Positions 38,228 through 48,299 of a DNA stretch of 64,000 nucleotides are shown piece after piece. Location: NCBI GenBank assembly GCA_030867875.1, contig JAOWCC010001634.1:131788807-131852806 (forward strand), written 5' to 3'. The DNA comes from Actinernus sp. WN-2022 (taxonomy: Eukaryota > Cnidaria > Anthozoa > Actiniaria > Actinernidae). A program made the position numbers and the translations under genes. The stretch's first letter is position 1. Every line of letters starts with the position of its first letter. The notes beneath the pieces were generated by a model. That model made no database searches. It saw only the letters and a list, made by a program, of their open reading frames with translations, and was not told the DNA's origin.

Positions 38228-40160
38228 CTATCTTTACATTGTATATTATAGATGTATATCAAACTACTTAATAATACACGAGGTAAGTAGCCAACCAGAG
38301 GTCTCGATTTGTACCACATGCAGTACTTAGAAACCCCATCAAAGTACTCTACAGTACTTTGAATATTCAAAGTCCTTGGACTTAGAAAAGGATTTCAAAG
38401 TACTGAAGGCAAATTACCTATACCTTGAACAAAGGGAGGTCTCACAATTGATCACTGACTTCCCCAAGCAGTAAAAATGTCAAGGTACAATACCTGTCTT
38501 GATGCATACAGACCGTCTCTCCAATGTGGGACCTGTTTTTTGCATATACTGCCCCGGCACTGCGCATGTCCGTGATGCCAACTATAGTGCCAAACTATGT
38601 TCATCAAATTTCATGCCAGGTTGTAAAAACATACTCCCAGGAGAACAAGCGCATAATTGTTGACATTCCGTCTTTTCATTAATGGACGTTTGCTTACTTA
38701 AGTCAAACAAAGCAACTACCGGTATATGTAAATAAGCCAGTAAAACCTACAAGCCTGAAACATCAAAACTCAACGAAACAAGCATGAAATTATTAAGTAG
38801 TTTTTTTAAAAGTCATTTAAAGGCCTCCAATTTGGACTTTAATGCTGTCCAGTCCTCATTGTCGGCCTTTAAACATTCCGTAATACACACATTATCCCAA
38901 GGAAACAAATATTTACAATGTCAGCACCTAATGCAGCTTGACTAGACTGAAATCAATAAGAATTATTATAAGTAATACCATGACAATTAAGGAAATTAGT
39001 GATTAAATTTCACCGGAAGCCGAGGGAGAGTTTGTGGAAGTCCCGAGGCCGCTTCTCCTGAGGCTTGGTATAACTTTGCAATACTCTGATTGGTGAGGAA
39101 CTGAACAAATCTCTGAGAAGTTCAGTTTTCTCTGCCTAAACTAAAGACTTTGCAGTTGAGTTGCTTTCAAATACATTTTAATGTTTGATTGAATGACCTT
39201 GGCTTCCCCTGGGGACAAATCTTGTTTTTGAGAAGAATAGCAGTAATATGTGCTTGGCTAAATATTTACAGATTGTGCATATATGGTTTTAAGTATCCCA
39301 CATGGAAGAAGCAGGTTTGAGAAATGAAGAGAATGTGCAGATAAAAATCCTCTGTTTTCTCTATATCCGATTGGCTGGATGGTGGCTTCTATGCGTTTTC
39401 ACAGAAAAAATAGCCAATAGCATAACAAATACTTTATTTTCGAGATGTAGTTTGGAATGTAGATACCTCCTAAAGCACTTAAGGCATATTCAAGCAAAAT
39501 TGTATGTGGGGGAGGCTCATTGCTGCAGAACAATGGATTCTACTACAGTTCTTATCTGGACCATTACTTAAATGTGTGTGAACAAACAAAGGAATCTGTC
39601 AGAGGCGATCATGGTATTACTTATATAAAATAATTTAAAAGTAAGCACTAGAAACATACATGTAAGTTTCACTGAAGCCCTTAGTAATAATGAATTTTCA
39701 AATGGTACACAATTTTGTCAGGGGAGGTGGCGGGTAATACCCCCAACCCATTTTTTCGAAGGTGATTTTCTTGCATTGTAAAATAGGGATACCTGCTTTA
39801 CGGCAGACACACATTCTTCTCTGCCTGTAGAAACTAGAAATATAGTTACTTCTTCAATAAGTATTTTATTCAAGAAGATATTTGTGGTTAAAAATTTAGA
39901 TTTTGCCAAAATAGGTTCTAGGTACAACCCCACTCACCTCAAAATTGGGTCCTGTAAAAGTGCCATTGTTTTGACCTCTTCCCTTACTGTAAAGTAATAT
40001 TGCCTTCCTTAGAGGCAGATAGATCGTTTATCAAAAATAGTATATAAAAGCAGCCATAAGCTGAATTACACTAATATTTACAACAACAAAAACTAAATAG
40101 CCTAGGTATCATAAAAATACAATGAAATAGCACATGATTAGTATTGGTAATCATTAGTGT
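38228..40160. other. Intergenic, no gene recognised
   Basis: AT-rich. GATGCATACAGACCGTCTC near 38500 is the inverse of a segment at 31838-31865. The open frame at 39302-39571 has no recognisable homology. Confidence 0.5.
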
Positions 40161-40162
40161 GC

Positions 40163-40237
40163 TAACCCGAGTATCAGTCTCTCTCCTTTAGCTTTTGAAA
40201 AGGAAATTAAGGAGAGAGGGACTGATACTCTGGTTAT
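40163..40237. repeat. 75-bp hairpin
   Basis: TAACCCGAGTATCAGTCTCTCTCCTT pairs with the inverse at 40212-40237; the short loop contains TTTTGAAAAGG. Confidence 0.7.
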
Positions 40238-40310
40238 TATTGTGCAAGTTCAATTAATGATTAATAGTGTGAGTGATGTTTGAAAATTGTAACAAAATAA
40301 CAAGTCTGCA

Positions 40311-40650
40311 GGATGTGCTATGCCTGTTGTATCCGTATGATGTCCTATAATTGTTGATAAGTTCTTGTTATATGTTTGTCTAGTGGTGTGGCATACCTGT
40401 TGTATCTGTATTCATGATATCCTTTATATCATCAATAAGTTATAGGATATATTGTCTAGTGGCATGGCATGCCTCATGTACATGTATCTGTATACATCCT
40501 TTGTCACTGATAAGTTCTAGTTTATATATTTGTCTAGTGCCATGCCTGTTGTATCTGTATGATGTCCTTTATGTCGTCATCAGTAAGTTATATTTTATAT
40601 CTTTGTGTGTCATGCCTAGTGCCATGCCTGTTGATATTGTTTATCTCACC
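40311..40650 (-). repeat. Tandem degenerate copies of the tetraspanin C-terminal coding sequence
   Basis: Five copies spaced 68-79 bp, starting near 40311, 40379, 40452, 40531 and 40608, resemble the last ~58 bp of the tetraspanin gene (40967-41031). On the minus strand the copy at 40531-40592 reads DDDIKDIIQIQQAWH then stop, against the gene's IDDIKYIIEIQQAWH then stop. The copy at 40379-40443 reads LIDDIKDIM and then diverges. The other three are more decayed. Confidence 0.85.
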
Positions 40651-40771
40651 AATAATGCATGTATCAATGTTAAGCCACAGGGGGCAGGGGGTATTGGGCA
40701 GATGTGCAGCATTTGATCAATCTTTGCATCCCCACCCTGGGGAATTTGATCATGTGGAGGTGGGAAATGGT

Positions 40772-40912
40772 CTAATGAGGCATCTTTTGTTCTGCCATGG
40801 TGCAATCTACCAATTGCCAGGAAGATAATCTAAAAGTATCCAAACTTGTAAAAACGCTGTGACAACTATATAAGAGATATGGTCGCTCCTAGTTATGGGC
40901 TCCCGATATATA
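40772..40912. mobile_element. Right-half copy of the 34221 element
   Basis: AATGAGGCATCTTTTGTTCT through AAAAACGCTGTGAC and CGCTCCTAGTTATGGGCTCC matches 34402-34530, with the terminal arm better preserved here. The left half is not visible. Confidence 0.65.
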
Positions 40913-40970
40913 AGTCTAATGAGGAATTTAGTTGCCCCAGGTGGGGCAATTTGATCACAATTGACCATGT

Positions 40971-41807
40971 CTAGTGCCATGCCTGCTGTATCTCTATGAT
41001 ATATTTTATGTCATCGATAAGTCTCCTTGCGAAGCAGTATCCCACAATCTGTACAGCCGGTAGAGACGCTCCAATCGATGCCATTAAGATCAAATTGCTC
41101 CTGAACCAAGACTTAACTCCTTCTAGGCATCCCTTCGTATTGATCACCTTCTTTGCTTCCGCTACAGTCTTCTTAATGACCCCAAATCCACACTGCGAGT
41201 TAATTTGGTCGTCAACACAGCAAGAAAAGGGAACTCCACATCTTTCAGCCGAAGGAGACGAGCAATTAAAGTAAACGTTCTTCTCCCAGTCCTTGAAACC
41301 GGTGCTTCCACAACATTTAAGTTCTTTCTGCAAGAGATCAATGATGTTTTGCAAATCTGGGTCGTCCCTATAACGAATGATCATCTCATCCACAGCTTTC
41401 TTCACCTGGTTTTCCACTTCCGTTGCATAAACGTACCCCATCACTGCTGCTACGATTTCCAGAAGCAGCAACAACCCCATCATGATGGAATAGAAGCGAA
41501 GAAGGCAAATATTTTCCCGCAAAGCACCCAGACAACCGCCAAACGAAATGACGAACATCAAAACCCCAACACAGGCCAGAATTACTGCGGGGTCGGTTGC
41601 CAAATTGCTTATTTTCCCGTAAAGTTCTTGCTTGTTGACAATTGCATAGCTGGAAATTGCTAGTACAATGCAGCTAGTGAGCCAAAAGACGACATTCATA
41701 AAAAACATCGTATATTTGATGCAGAAAGTTACTTTACTTGGATAGGAATCTGTTTGATTCCTCAGGCGAGAAGGTTGTAGAGGTTTTACTCGAGTTCCAC
41801 GCGGCAT
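40971..41807 (-). CDS. TspanC8-type tetraspanin, intronless
   Basis: A 278-residue tetraspanin of the TspanC8 group (TSPAN5/14/17/33 in vertebrates), whose known role is binding the metalloprotease ADAM10 and steering its traffic. Predicted segments are TM1 31-53, TM2 73-94, TM3 102-126, a large extracellular loop 127-237 and TM4 238-260. The loop has CCG at 165-167 and exactly eight cysteines (165, 166, 182, 190, 196, 197, 206, 227), including the diagnostic ERCGVPFSCC. I chose the ATG at 41807 (context CAAACATGC). The frame stays open for about 40 codons upstream but has no ATG, only a GTG at 41870, so an upstream exon is also possible. The whole protein lies in one uninterrupted frame, which is unusual for this family and may mean a retrocopy. 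The stop codon sits beside an array of degenerate copies of its own tail. Confidence 0.93.
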   Translation of the reverse strand: MPRGTRVKPLQPSRLRNQTDSYPSKVTFCIKYTMFFMNVVFWLTSCIVLAISSYAIVNKQELYGKISNLATDPAVILACVGVLMFVISFGGCLGALRENICLLRFYSIMMGLLLLLEIVAAVMGYVYATEVENQVKKAVDEMIIRYRDDPDLQNIIDLLQKELKCCGSTGFKDWEKNVYFNCSSPSAERCGVPFSCCVDDQINSQCGFGVIKKTVAEAKKVINTKGCLEGVKSWFRSNLILMASIGASLPAVQIVGYCFARRLIDDIKYIIEIQQAWH

Positions 41808-42232
41808 GTTTGGATCTCTAATAGAACTTTCGAATGCCTCACTTTCTTGAGTCAACCAAGACTTGATCACATCTTTTGGGCTGTGAATCCTTTCCTTTTT
41901 AACTGTATTCGATCCTTAGTTTGTATTCTTATTATAAGTGTAGGAAGACCTCCGTTAGCTTGCATAATTGTTCAGGGCAATCTGTCAGAACAATTGCATT
42001 CTCACACGTCAATCGGAAAACACACGAACACCATGCGTTATGATTGGATAACGGTTGTTTTGATTGGCGCTATGGATACATCTACATGTACGTCATGAGA
42101 GAACCAGTGTTATCACAGGTTGCCTAAGCTTATGATTTGTATGAGCGATTACAAAGAATGTATGGAAATTTCACTATTATCGTTGTAATGCTCTAACCTC
42201 TAATAAAATGTTTCAAAACCTTCGCTTTCCCT

Positions 42233-42377
42233 GGCAATCCCTTTATGTAGGACGACACGAATTTTTACCAAAAATACAATAGAATACAATACAATTCAAT
42301 ACAACAATAGAACGCAACACAATACAATATAATACAATTTGGTAGCAATTCGTGTCGTCCTACATGAAGGGATGGCC
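42233..42377. mobile_element. 145-bp MITE with 8-bp target duplication, sister of 38093
   Basis: Same ends and middle as the copy at 38093, with a few extra ATACA units. CTTTCCCT flanks both sides exactly (42225-42232, 42378-42385). hAT-like by duplication length. The two copies bracket the tetraspanin gene. Confidence 0.88.
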
Positions 42378-42619
42378 CTTTCCCTTGTAGTCATTACCTT
42401 TCTACCCTAGGTTCCCATGGCGATTATATTATTGGGCCGTTTAACCTTGATTTAGGGTGGTTTTTGAATTCTCGATTTTCTCTCTCCTAATTTCAAAACC
42501 ACAGCGATTTCACCACTGGATAACAGTTCTCCAATAAATTCCCCACATTTTCAATCCTTAAACAACCATTACCTCAAAATGATCAGCCACAGATCGCCAA
42601 GTTCAAAAAGAAACAACGC

Positions 42620-42849
42620 ACGTTTGCCCACAGGAAGCCCAAGCATGTAGTGTAATGGATTGAAAATTGGCCCAAATTCGATGAAAAGACACCATCTAGT
42701 TTTACTAGTAACTCTGATGCCTGGAGGTAAGTTTTATTCATTTTATTACAGAACATTTATCGAAAGCTATATTTAAATATTCCCATGGGATACAAACCAT
42801 ATAAATGAAATTTACATAAACAGAGCTTGGGCTTCCTGTGGGCAAACGT
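42620..42849. repeat. 230-bp segment with 25-bp perfect terminal inverted repeats
   Basis: ACGTTTGCCCACAGGAAGCC and five more bases pair exactly with 42825-42849. No target duplication noticed. Confidence 0.7.
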
Positions 42850-42890
42850 CCGTGGTGCTGACTGAACTCACTTTAAGTGCAGGTTCTTCT

Positions 42891-43288
42891 TGCCCAACAC
42901 GTTATCTCCCTTAGATTGACTAATATCATCAATTGTCAAAATGGCTAGAATTGATTATAATCCTCTATTTAACCTCGAGGGTAAAACCAGTCAAGGATAA
43001 AGATCAACAATTGTCAAATTCCGAACGGCGGTAGACGCGCTTAGCGTAGTGGTCATGACGTCTGTACTACCAAGCACTACATGCAAACCGTTACGAGTTC
43101 GAGCCCGAGTAGGAGCGCTCAAAATTTTTTTTATCTCGTTTACCTTCCTTTCTTGTTTACCCGTGAACTCGTCCGATGGTTCGGGTCGGGTTAGGGTTTG
43201 TCTTAGAATAATGATTATAATCAATTCTAGCCATTTTGACAATTGATGATATTGGTCAATCTAAGGGAGATGACGCGTTGTCTTGCCC
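42891..43288. mobile_element. 398-bp inverted-repeat element enclosing a tRNA-like sequence
   Basis: Arms 42895-42962 and 43212-43280 share CTCCCTTAGATTGAC, CATCAATTGTCAAAATGGCT and AGAATTGATTATAATC in inverse. Between them TTAGCGTAGTGGTC (43041) and GAGTTCGAGCCCG (43095) look like box A and box B of a tRNA-derived unit on the + strand. Confidence 0.7.
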
Positions 43289-43561
43289 TAACTCATTTTG
43301 TTTACTGGTAATTTGCAGACGCTTGTTCTTTGTCACACAATGCTTTCAGCATTGCGAAACGTCCGCTTGAAGCCAGCCAAACAAACAACATAGATAGTAT
43401 GGTGTACATTTCTTCATGTCTTTCCCTCGAGATGTTCGTAATCTCAGGTGGTGATTACTCGAATTTTTGCATGGCGTTGTCAATACAAAGATTCAATGGT
43501 TCATTAAATAAGTACCACTATAAGGTTTTGAAGCCGTTTAATAAACTCGCAGCACGTGTTT

Positions 43562-43880
43562 TATCAGGTCTATACGATACAATACAATACAATACAATAC
43601 AATATTCTTTATTTACAGAGAGAAGACACATTAACCAAATTTTGTTATATACAAATAAAACGTAATGGAAAGGAAAGGAAGTATGGGCGAGCTACAACAT
43701 TACAAGATATAATGAGTAATTGGAATCAATATAAAGAGAATATTAACATGAAAAAAAATCAAAAACAAATGTACTTACTAGAAGACTATGCGCAATGGAA
43801 GGGGCTATGCTCTGGACGCGGCGCCAGAAATGCAGCAGCAGTGAAGCAAGGAGCGACAGTTATAGCAGAGGAGCTCCTCT
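43562..43880 (-). mobile_element. Probable LINE 3' UTR with (TTGTA)n tail
   Basis: On the minus strand the sequence runs to CTGTAAATAAAGAATA and then repeats of TTGTA (43573-43605), the structure of a LINE 3' end. No coding part is recognisable. Confidence 0.45.
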
Positions 43881-44029
43881 AGATGGTTAACAGAAGAGAT
43901 GTGCCGAAGAAAAATAGTAGTAGATGTTGCAAGCAGCTCATCGCCAGAAAATGGTAGACATAGCATATGTGGTACATTGGGACACTATAACGCAGGATAC
44001 ATAAAGGACCAACACGTAATTGGGTAAAT

Positions 44030-44530
44030 TTTATCGCAGACTCGTATTAAAACAAATTTATTCCTCTCTTTTCTACCCACACTTAAATTATGCAAATTTA
44101 TTATGGGGTAATGCTCTTATTTTAACTTTGAAACATTAAAAAAAAAGTTGTTCGAGCCATTCTACATGAAAATTAGAATAGCCACACTACTCCCCTTTTC
44201 TATAAATTAAATATTCTAAAATTAAATGACATCCATAAACTTCATTCTAGCCTTTTCATGCATGATGTAATCCATAAAACTATCCCTGATACATTCTTAG
44301 CCATGTTTACTCCCTTAAATGAAATTCACCATTATGAAACAAGACAGAAAAACAAACAAATATTTTTTCTGGAGTCCATTAGAAAAGGTTTATAAATTTT
44401 TACGTCATTAAGATTTGGAAAGAAATTCCTGACTCTATCAAATCAGATAAGCGTCACTTATTTAAACAAAATTACACATCATACTTAATAAATCAGTATG
44501 CTGGCCATGATTAGTTAATTAATCTATTAG
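44030..44530 (+). mobile_element. LINE RT C-terminal fragment, heavily decayed
   Basis: Frames read KKVVRAILHE, TTPLFYKLNILKLNDIHKLH, VIHKTIPDTFLAMF and NEIHHYETRQKN. This matches the order of C-terminal blocks in Jockey/CR1-like RTs, with many stops. Confidence 0.65.
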
Positions 44531-44979
44531 ATATAATATACAGATTTACCCAAGCAAAATAAGTTATAAAATTCCCCTCTCTCCCTTTTTCAATCCTTTG
44601 CAAATTCGTCTCTTTGTCTTTTGTGGTGTGTAAAGGGGGTTCCGGCTTGATAGCTTTCGTGTTTTTTTTCGGGTCCTCCTACTCAGTCTTTTATTTATTT
44701 ATTATTTACTACTTGTAACTTTAAGAGTGAATGATGTTGTTGTTGTTGTTGTTGTCTCTTTTGGTCTGTTTAGGACCTACTTTCCAAAAGGACAAATTAG
44801 CTTGAGCCGGTAACTGCTGGCTGTTTAAACAAACACACTGCAGTTTCTAGAGTACAGAACAAGGTTTCCAAAGCTGCCATGTTTGTTGGATTTGGTCACT
44901 TGTGTTCAGAGTTACTTATGGCAGTCTCATAACGACCTGCGCTCTCTTAGTAACCAAAAAGTAGCTACGATATCACTGA

Positions 44980-45016
44980 CGCAGAGATCGCGGACTAAAA
45001 GTCCGCGATCTCTGCG
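44980..45016. repeat. Perfect 16-bp hairpin with 5-nt loop
   Basis: CGCAGAGATCGCGGAC, loop TAAAA, then the exact inverse. GC-rich in an AT-rich setting. Confidence 0.85.
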
Positions 45017-45711
45017 GGGACCCCAATAAGACATATCATTCCAATCTAAACGAAGTCCTGCTGGTGATCTACCGAATGCGTCGGGCTTCACGCCTATGTG
45101 TTATAACCTGGAAGCGTTGGGTGCGTTTTAATTAAGACAAAAATATTTGTTGATTGAGCTTCAGTTGGGCAGCCAAACTGGCTTGAAGTTGACTGGCTGA
45201 ACAACAATGATTATTTCCCTCCGGACACGGTTTTAAACATACTCCTGATCATTGCATATATTTAGAATATTTGGTGCAAAAAAGTTAGACTTTGAGCTCC
45301 TTGCAACGCTAAAAAAAATCTATTCTGTTGTAAAATCTAACTCTGGATTTCAAGTCTTATTTTAGGTAGCCTGCCTCACTCGGAACCAACTTGTTTATAA
45401 ATAAACTCTGTCGACACCGCGTAGAGATACGAAATGTATCTTCGAGTGTTGGGCTTAATTTCGATTGAGTTGAAGTTGTGTTCCAATTCATCTGCCAGTT
45501 CGTGTCTGCCAATTCAACCTTGAAGTTTTCTGCTACTTACGGGATTACGAATAATGCCTTCCAAATCAGAAATTAGTTAAAAACGTCTTAGCAAGTTACT
45601 GGTAGCTTGCCGAATTTCAAGTCTTTCAACGCAAACCACACAATCAACTAACTCAAACCGAATTAAAAAGTCCAACGTACTTTCAAAAGGAAAACTTACC
45701 CCCCTCCACAG

Positions 45712-45802
45712 TAGCCTGCTGTGCAGACGTATTTTTTCACCCCCATAAATACTTTTTTCTTCGAATTTATGAGTGAAAAAAATATGTCTGCATAGCAGGC
45801 TA
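45712..45802. mobile_element. 91-bp hairpin element, TAGCCTG ends, 9-bp target duplication
   Basis: Arms start TAGCCTGCTGTGCAGACGTA. Flanks are CCTCCACAG and CCTCCGCAG. The target may itself be an element end (CCTCCGCAGGCAA), whose inverse appears at 45934-45954. Confidence 0.8.
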
Positions 45803-46050
45803 CCTCCGCAGGCAATTTTTGCAACTCTTAATATTTTTTTAGATCCGGCAACCGGCGAAGCCGGACGAGCTCTTACCACAAGAAGCCCGATTTCACATTT
45901 TTTTTTCTCGTTTTTTTTTCGATTATAATTAGGAGTTGCCTGCGGAGGAGGCTAAGAAAAACAATCCGATTCGAGTTTTTTATTCTTATTTTCTTTGGGC
46001 GCTGAAAGTTGTGGGTCCGAGCACAATCTGGGACTAGTTGTGCCAAAACG

Positions 46051-46484
46051 ACCTGGGTGAACCAGAAAGGATATTAAGAACACTGACCTAGTTTTTCATC
46101 GCACATTTCGAAAATAATATAAAGTTGTGTTCCATATCCCAGAAGCGCTCAGGCATATGGTAATGCCAGGACTCCAACCTGGGTGAACCAGAAATGATAT
46201 AGAACACAGACCTAGTTTTACATCGCACATTTCAAAAATAATAGAAAGTTGTGTTCCATATCCCAGAAGCGCTCAGGCATATGGTGATGCCAGGACCCCA
46301 ACCTGGGTGAACCAGAAAGAATATAGAACACAGACCTAGTTTTTCATCGCACATTTCAAAAATAATAGAAAGTTGTGTTCCATATCCCAGAAGCGCTCAG
46401 GCATATGGTGATGCCAGGACTCCAACCTGGGTGAACCAGAAAGGATATAGAACACAGACCTAGGCTTTCATCGCACATTTCATC
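46051..46484 (+). repeat. 124-126-bp tandem repeat, ~3.5 copies
   Basis: Units begin ACCTGGGTGAACCAGAAAG at 46051, 46177, 46301 and 46425 and differ by only a few bases. Confidence 0.9.
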
Positions 46485-46521
46485 AAGTTTGTCAACAAAT
46501 CAAGTTTTAGATTGACTTCTA

Positions 46522-46672
46522 TTAGCCTATCCCACGTGGTGGCCATCTTGGAATAAACCTATTGTTAATGCTTACCCGGCCTCGGTCTCAAACGTGTTTA
46601 ACTGAGGCTGGGTAAGCATTAACAATAGGTTTATTCCAAGATGGCCGCCGCGTGGGATAGGTCTATAGTTTG
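46522..46672. repeat. Long hairpin element, ~65-bp arms
   Basis: CCTATCCCACG, GGCCATCTTGGAATAAACCT and ATTGTTAATGCTTACCC on the left pair with the right arm almost perfectly around a 17-bp loop. Confidence 0.85.
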
Positions 46673-46757
46673 TCTATCAGGTCTCCCTCGCTGCCCAGGC
46701 AATTGCAGCAGAAAGGTTGACTTGATAACCTTTCAGAGGACTACTGTCTGACAGCCT

Positions 46758-47130
46758 TTACTTGATTCTTGTTGACAAGGATTTGCGTGTCAGTATTCCT
46801 CTAAATAAATAAAGAAAAAACAATCATAGATCAGTCGTATCAATGACAAAAACACCTTCAATCATGCATGTTGTAAGTGTCCACAACCTAGGTCAGTGGA
46901 GCAAACCAGAGAGAACATAGGAGAAGATTGAGGTTGCTTTTGGAGCCCTATACCCCAGGGACTGATAGGCAAGAACGGGGGACTGAGGCAGGAATAAGGG
47001 AGGATTTAACTGGTTGAGCGTATTTCTTTACAGCCCAAATGGATATTTTAAAAATATCTTTGGTCGATCATGAAAAAACCCTGGAATCGGGATGATAAAA
47101 ATAAATCTGAATTCAAATCCCACTGTTTAC

Positions 47131-47166
<36 letters not shown>

Positions 47167-47453
47167 TCTCTCTCTCTCTCTCCAACTGCAGTTTAGTATG
47201 CCGTGGTCTGAGTATCTGAGAACCAATTCAATTCATCTCAATAAAAAGTATTCGCTTACCCCTTTATCGTCGCTGTTCTCACGAGATCGCTTGTGAACGT
47301 TCTCAATTTCATCTCGAAGGCATGATACTTGGCACTGTTTTTCTCTTCGAGTTGATATATTAAATTATAATGGCGTGCCTGCATGGAACAGTTGTTGACG
47401 TTGCCGATGCAGTTGTTGTCACCAAGTTTTATTTGTGCATTGATGTCATCCAC
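46758..47453 (-). CDS. Candidate two-exon gene for a 78-residue protein
   Basis: I do not recognise the family. Exon 1 (47453-47260) starts at an ATG with MDDINAQIKLGDNNCIGNVN and ends at a GTAAGC donor with two bases left over. A pyrimidine-rich tract ending TTTATTTAG precedes exon 2 (46800-46758). In the matching phase exon 2 reads GGILTRKSLSTRIK and then a TAA stop. The product would be small, charged and cytosolic-looking, with no signal peptide and a likely helical middle (YQLEEKNSAKYHAFEMKLRT). Support is only the agreement of donor, acceptor, phase and stop. Another gene may start head-to-head about 0.6 kb away. Confidence 0.35.
47131..47181 (+). repeat. Poly(C) tract followed by (TC)n
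   Basis: An uninterrupted run of more than 30 C, then about nine TC. A poly(G) run also lies at 11624-11643. Lengths of such runs are unreliable in assemblies. Confidence 0.9.
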
Positions 47454-48085
47454 TAACTAGCTGTATTTGAGGTTTGGGTTTGAGTTCGATTTCTGTACCA
47501 ATTAATATGGCGGCAACAACACCAAACGTAGAGGCAATGCTAAGACTTCCTTGATCTTTGAACACTCGTCGATCAGAAAGCCCGCCATTTTCAAGAACAG
47601 ATAACTGGACTTTGGCGAACTCCTCGGGGAAGGCTCCTTGACATTAATTTTTCAACAGGAACTTGACCGCAGATCTTCGAATTGAGAACATATCAGTCCT
47701 TAGAACTCCCGGTAGAAATACAGACTAAATCTTTGCAAGAAAATTCCAAACGGAGGCAACGGGATGATGTCAAAATTTGTTTCAAGTCCAGCCTCCAAAA
47801 CTAAACAGACACCCTCGCACCACAGGCGAGTATGTACGCAAACCGATAAAGTAATTAATTACCAAGCGCTGTTATAATAAAACCGCGAATCAAATACGAT
47901 GAAAGCAAATCAGCAGGCCTATGACGTCACTCCATAGCAACCGGACCTCGAGTATTTTTGAACATCCGGTTCTCTGAGGCTCGTTATGAAGACGAGCAAT
48001 ATTACGGGTTTTAGCGTGCAAATCTGGAGTCTGAGGTTTCTTGTCGAAAAGCTTAATTTTCAAGAAGGAAAATGAATTATTGAAA
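47454..48085. promoter_or_regulatory. Possible bidirectional promoter with a CRE site
   Basis: Lies between two divergent candidate first exons. It contains a palindromic TGACGTCA (CRE/ATF consensus) near 47922 within CTATGACGTCACTCC, and several CG dinucleotides in a CG-poor region. No TATA box is evident. This depends on the two weak exon calls. Confidence 0.3.
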
Positions 48086-48118
48086 ATGGACTTTGGGACA
48101 TCAAAAGGGAAGAATACG
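48086..48118 (+). CDS. Possible first coding exon of an unidentified gene
   Basis: An ATG followed by MDFGTSKGKNT runs into GTAGGT, a plausible donor in phase 0. It lies downstream of a promoter-like stretch with TGACGTCA. I could not place the following exons; a minus-strand LINE starts about 200 bp further on. Confidence 0.2.
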
Positions 48119-48299
48119 GTAGGTCTTGTTTATGAGTTTCAACTCTTCGCTCGCACATTTTTTGCTAAGGTTGTAGATTTGCAGCATTGAGATACATTTT
48201 ATAAACTGTTATCTGCATGTTTTTACTGGAAATCGTTTAATGTCCACTGTAAATAAATCGAATTTTTATTTCTCTAAAATCAAAGAAATGAATCATTAA

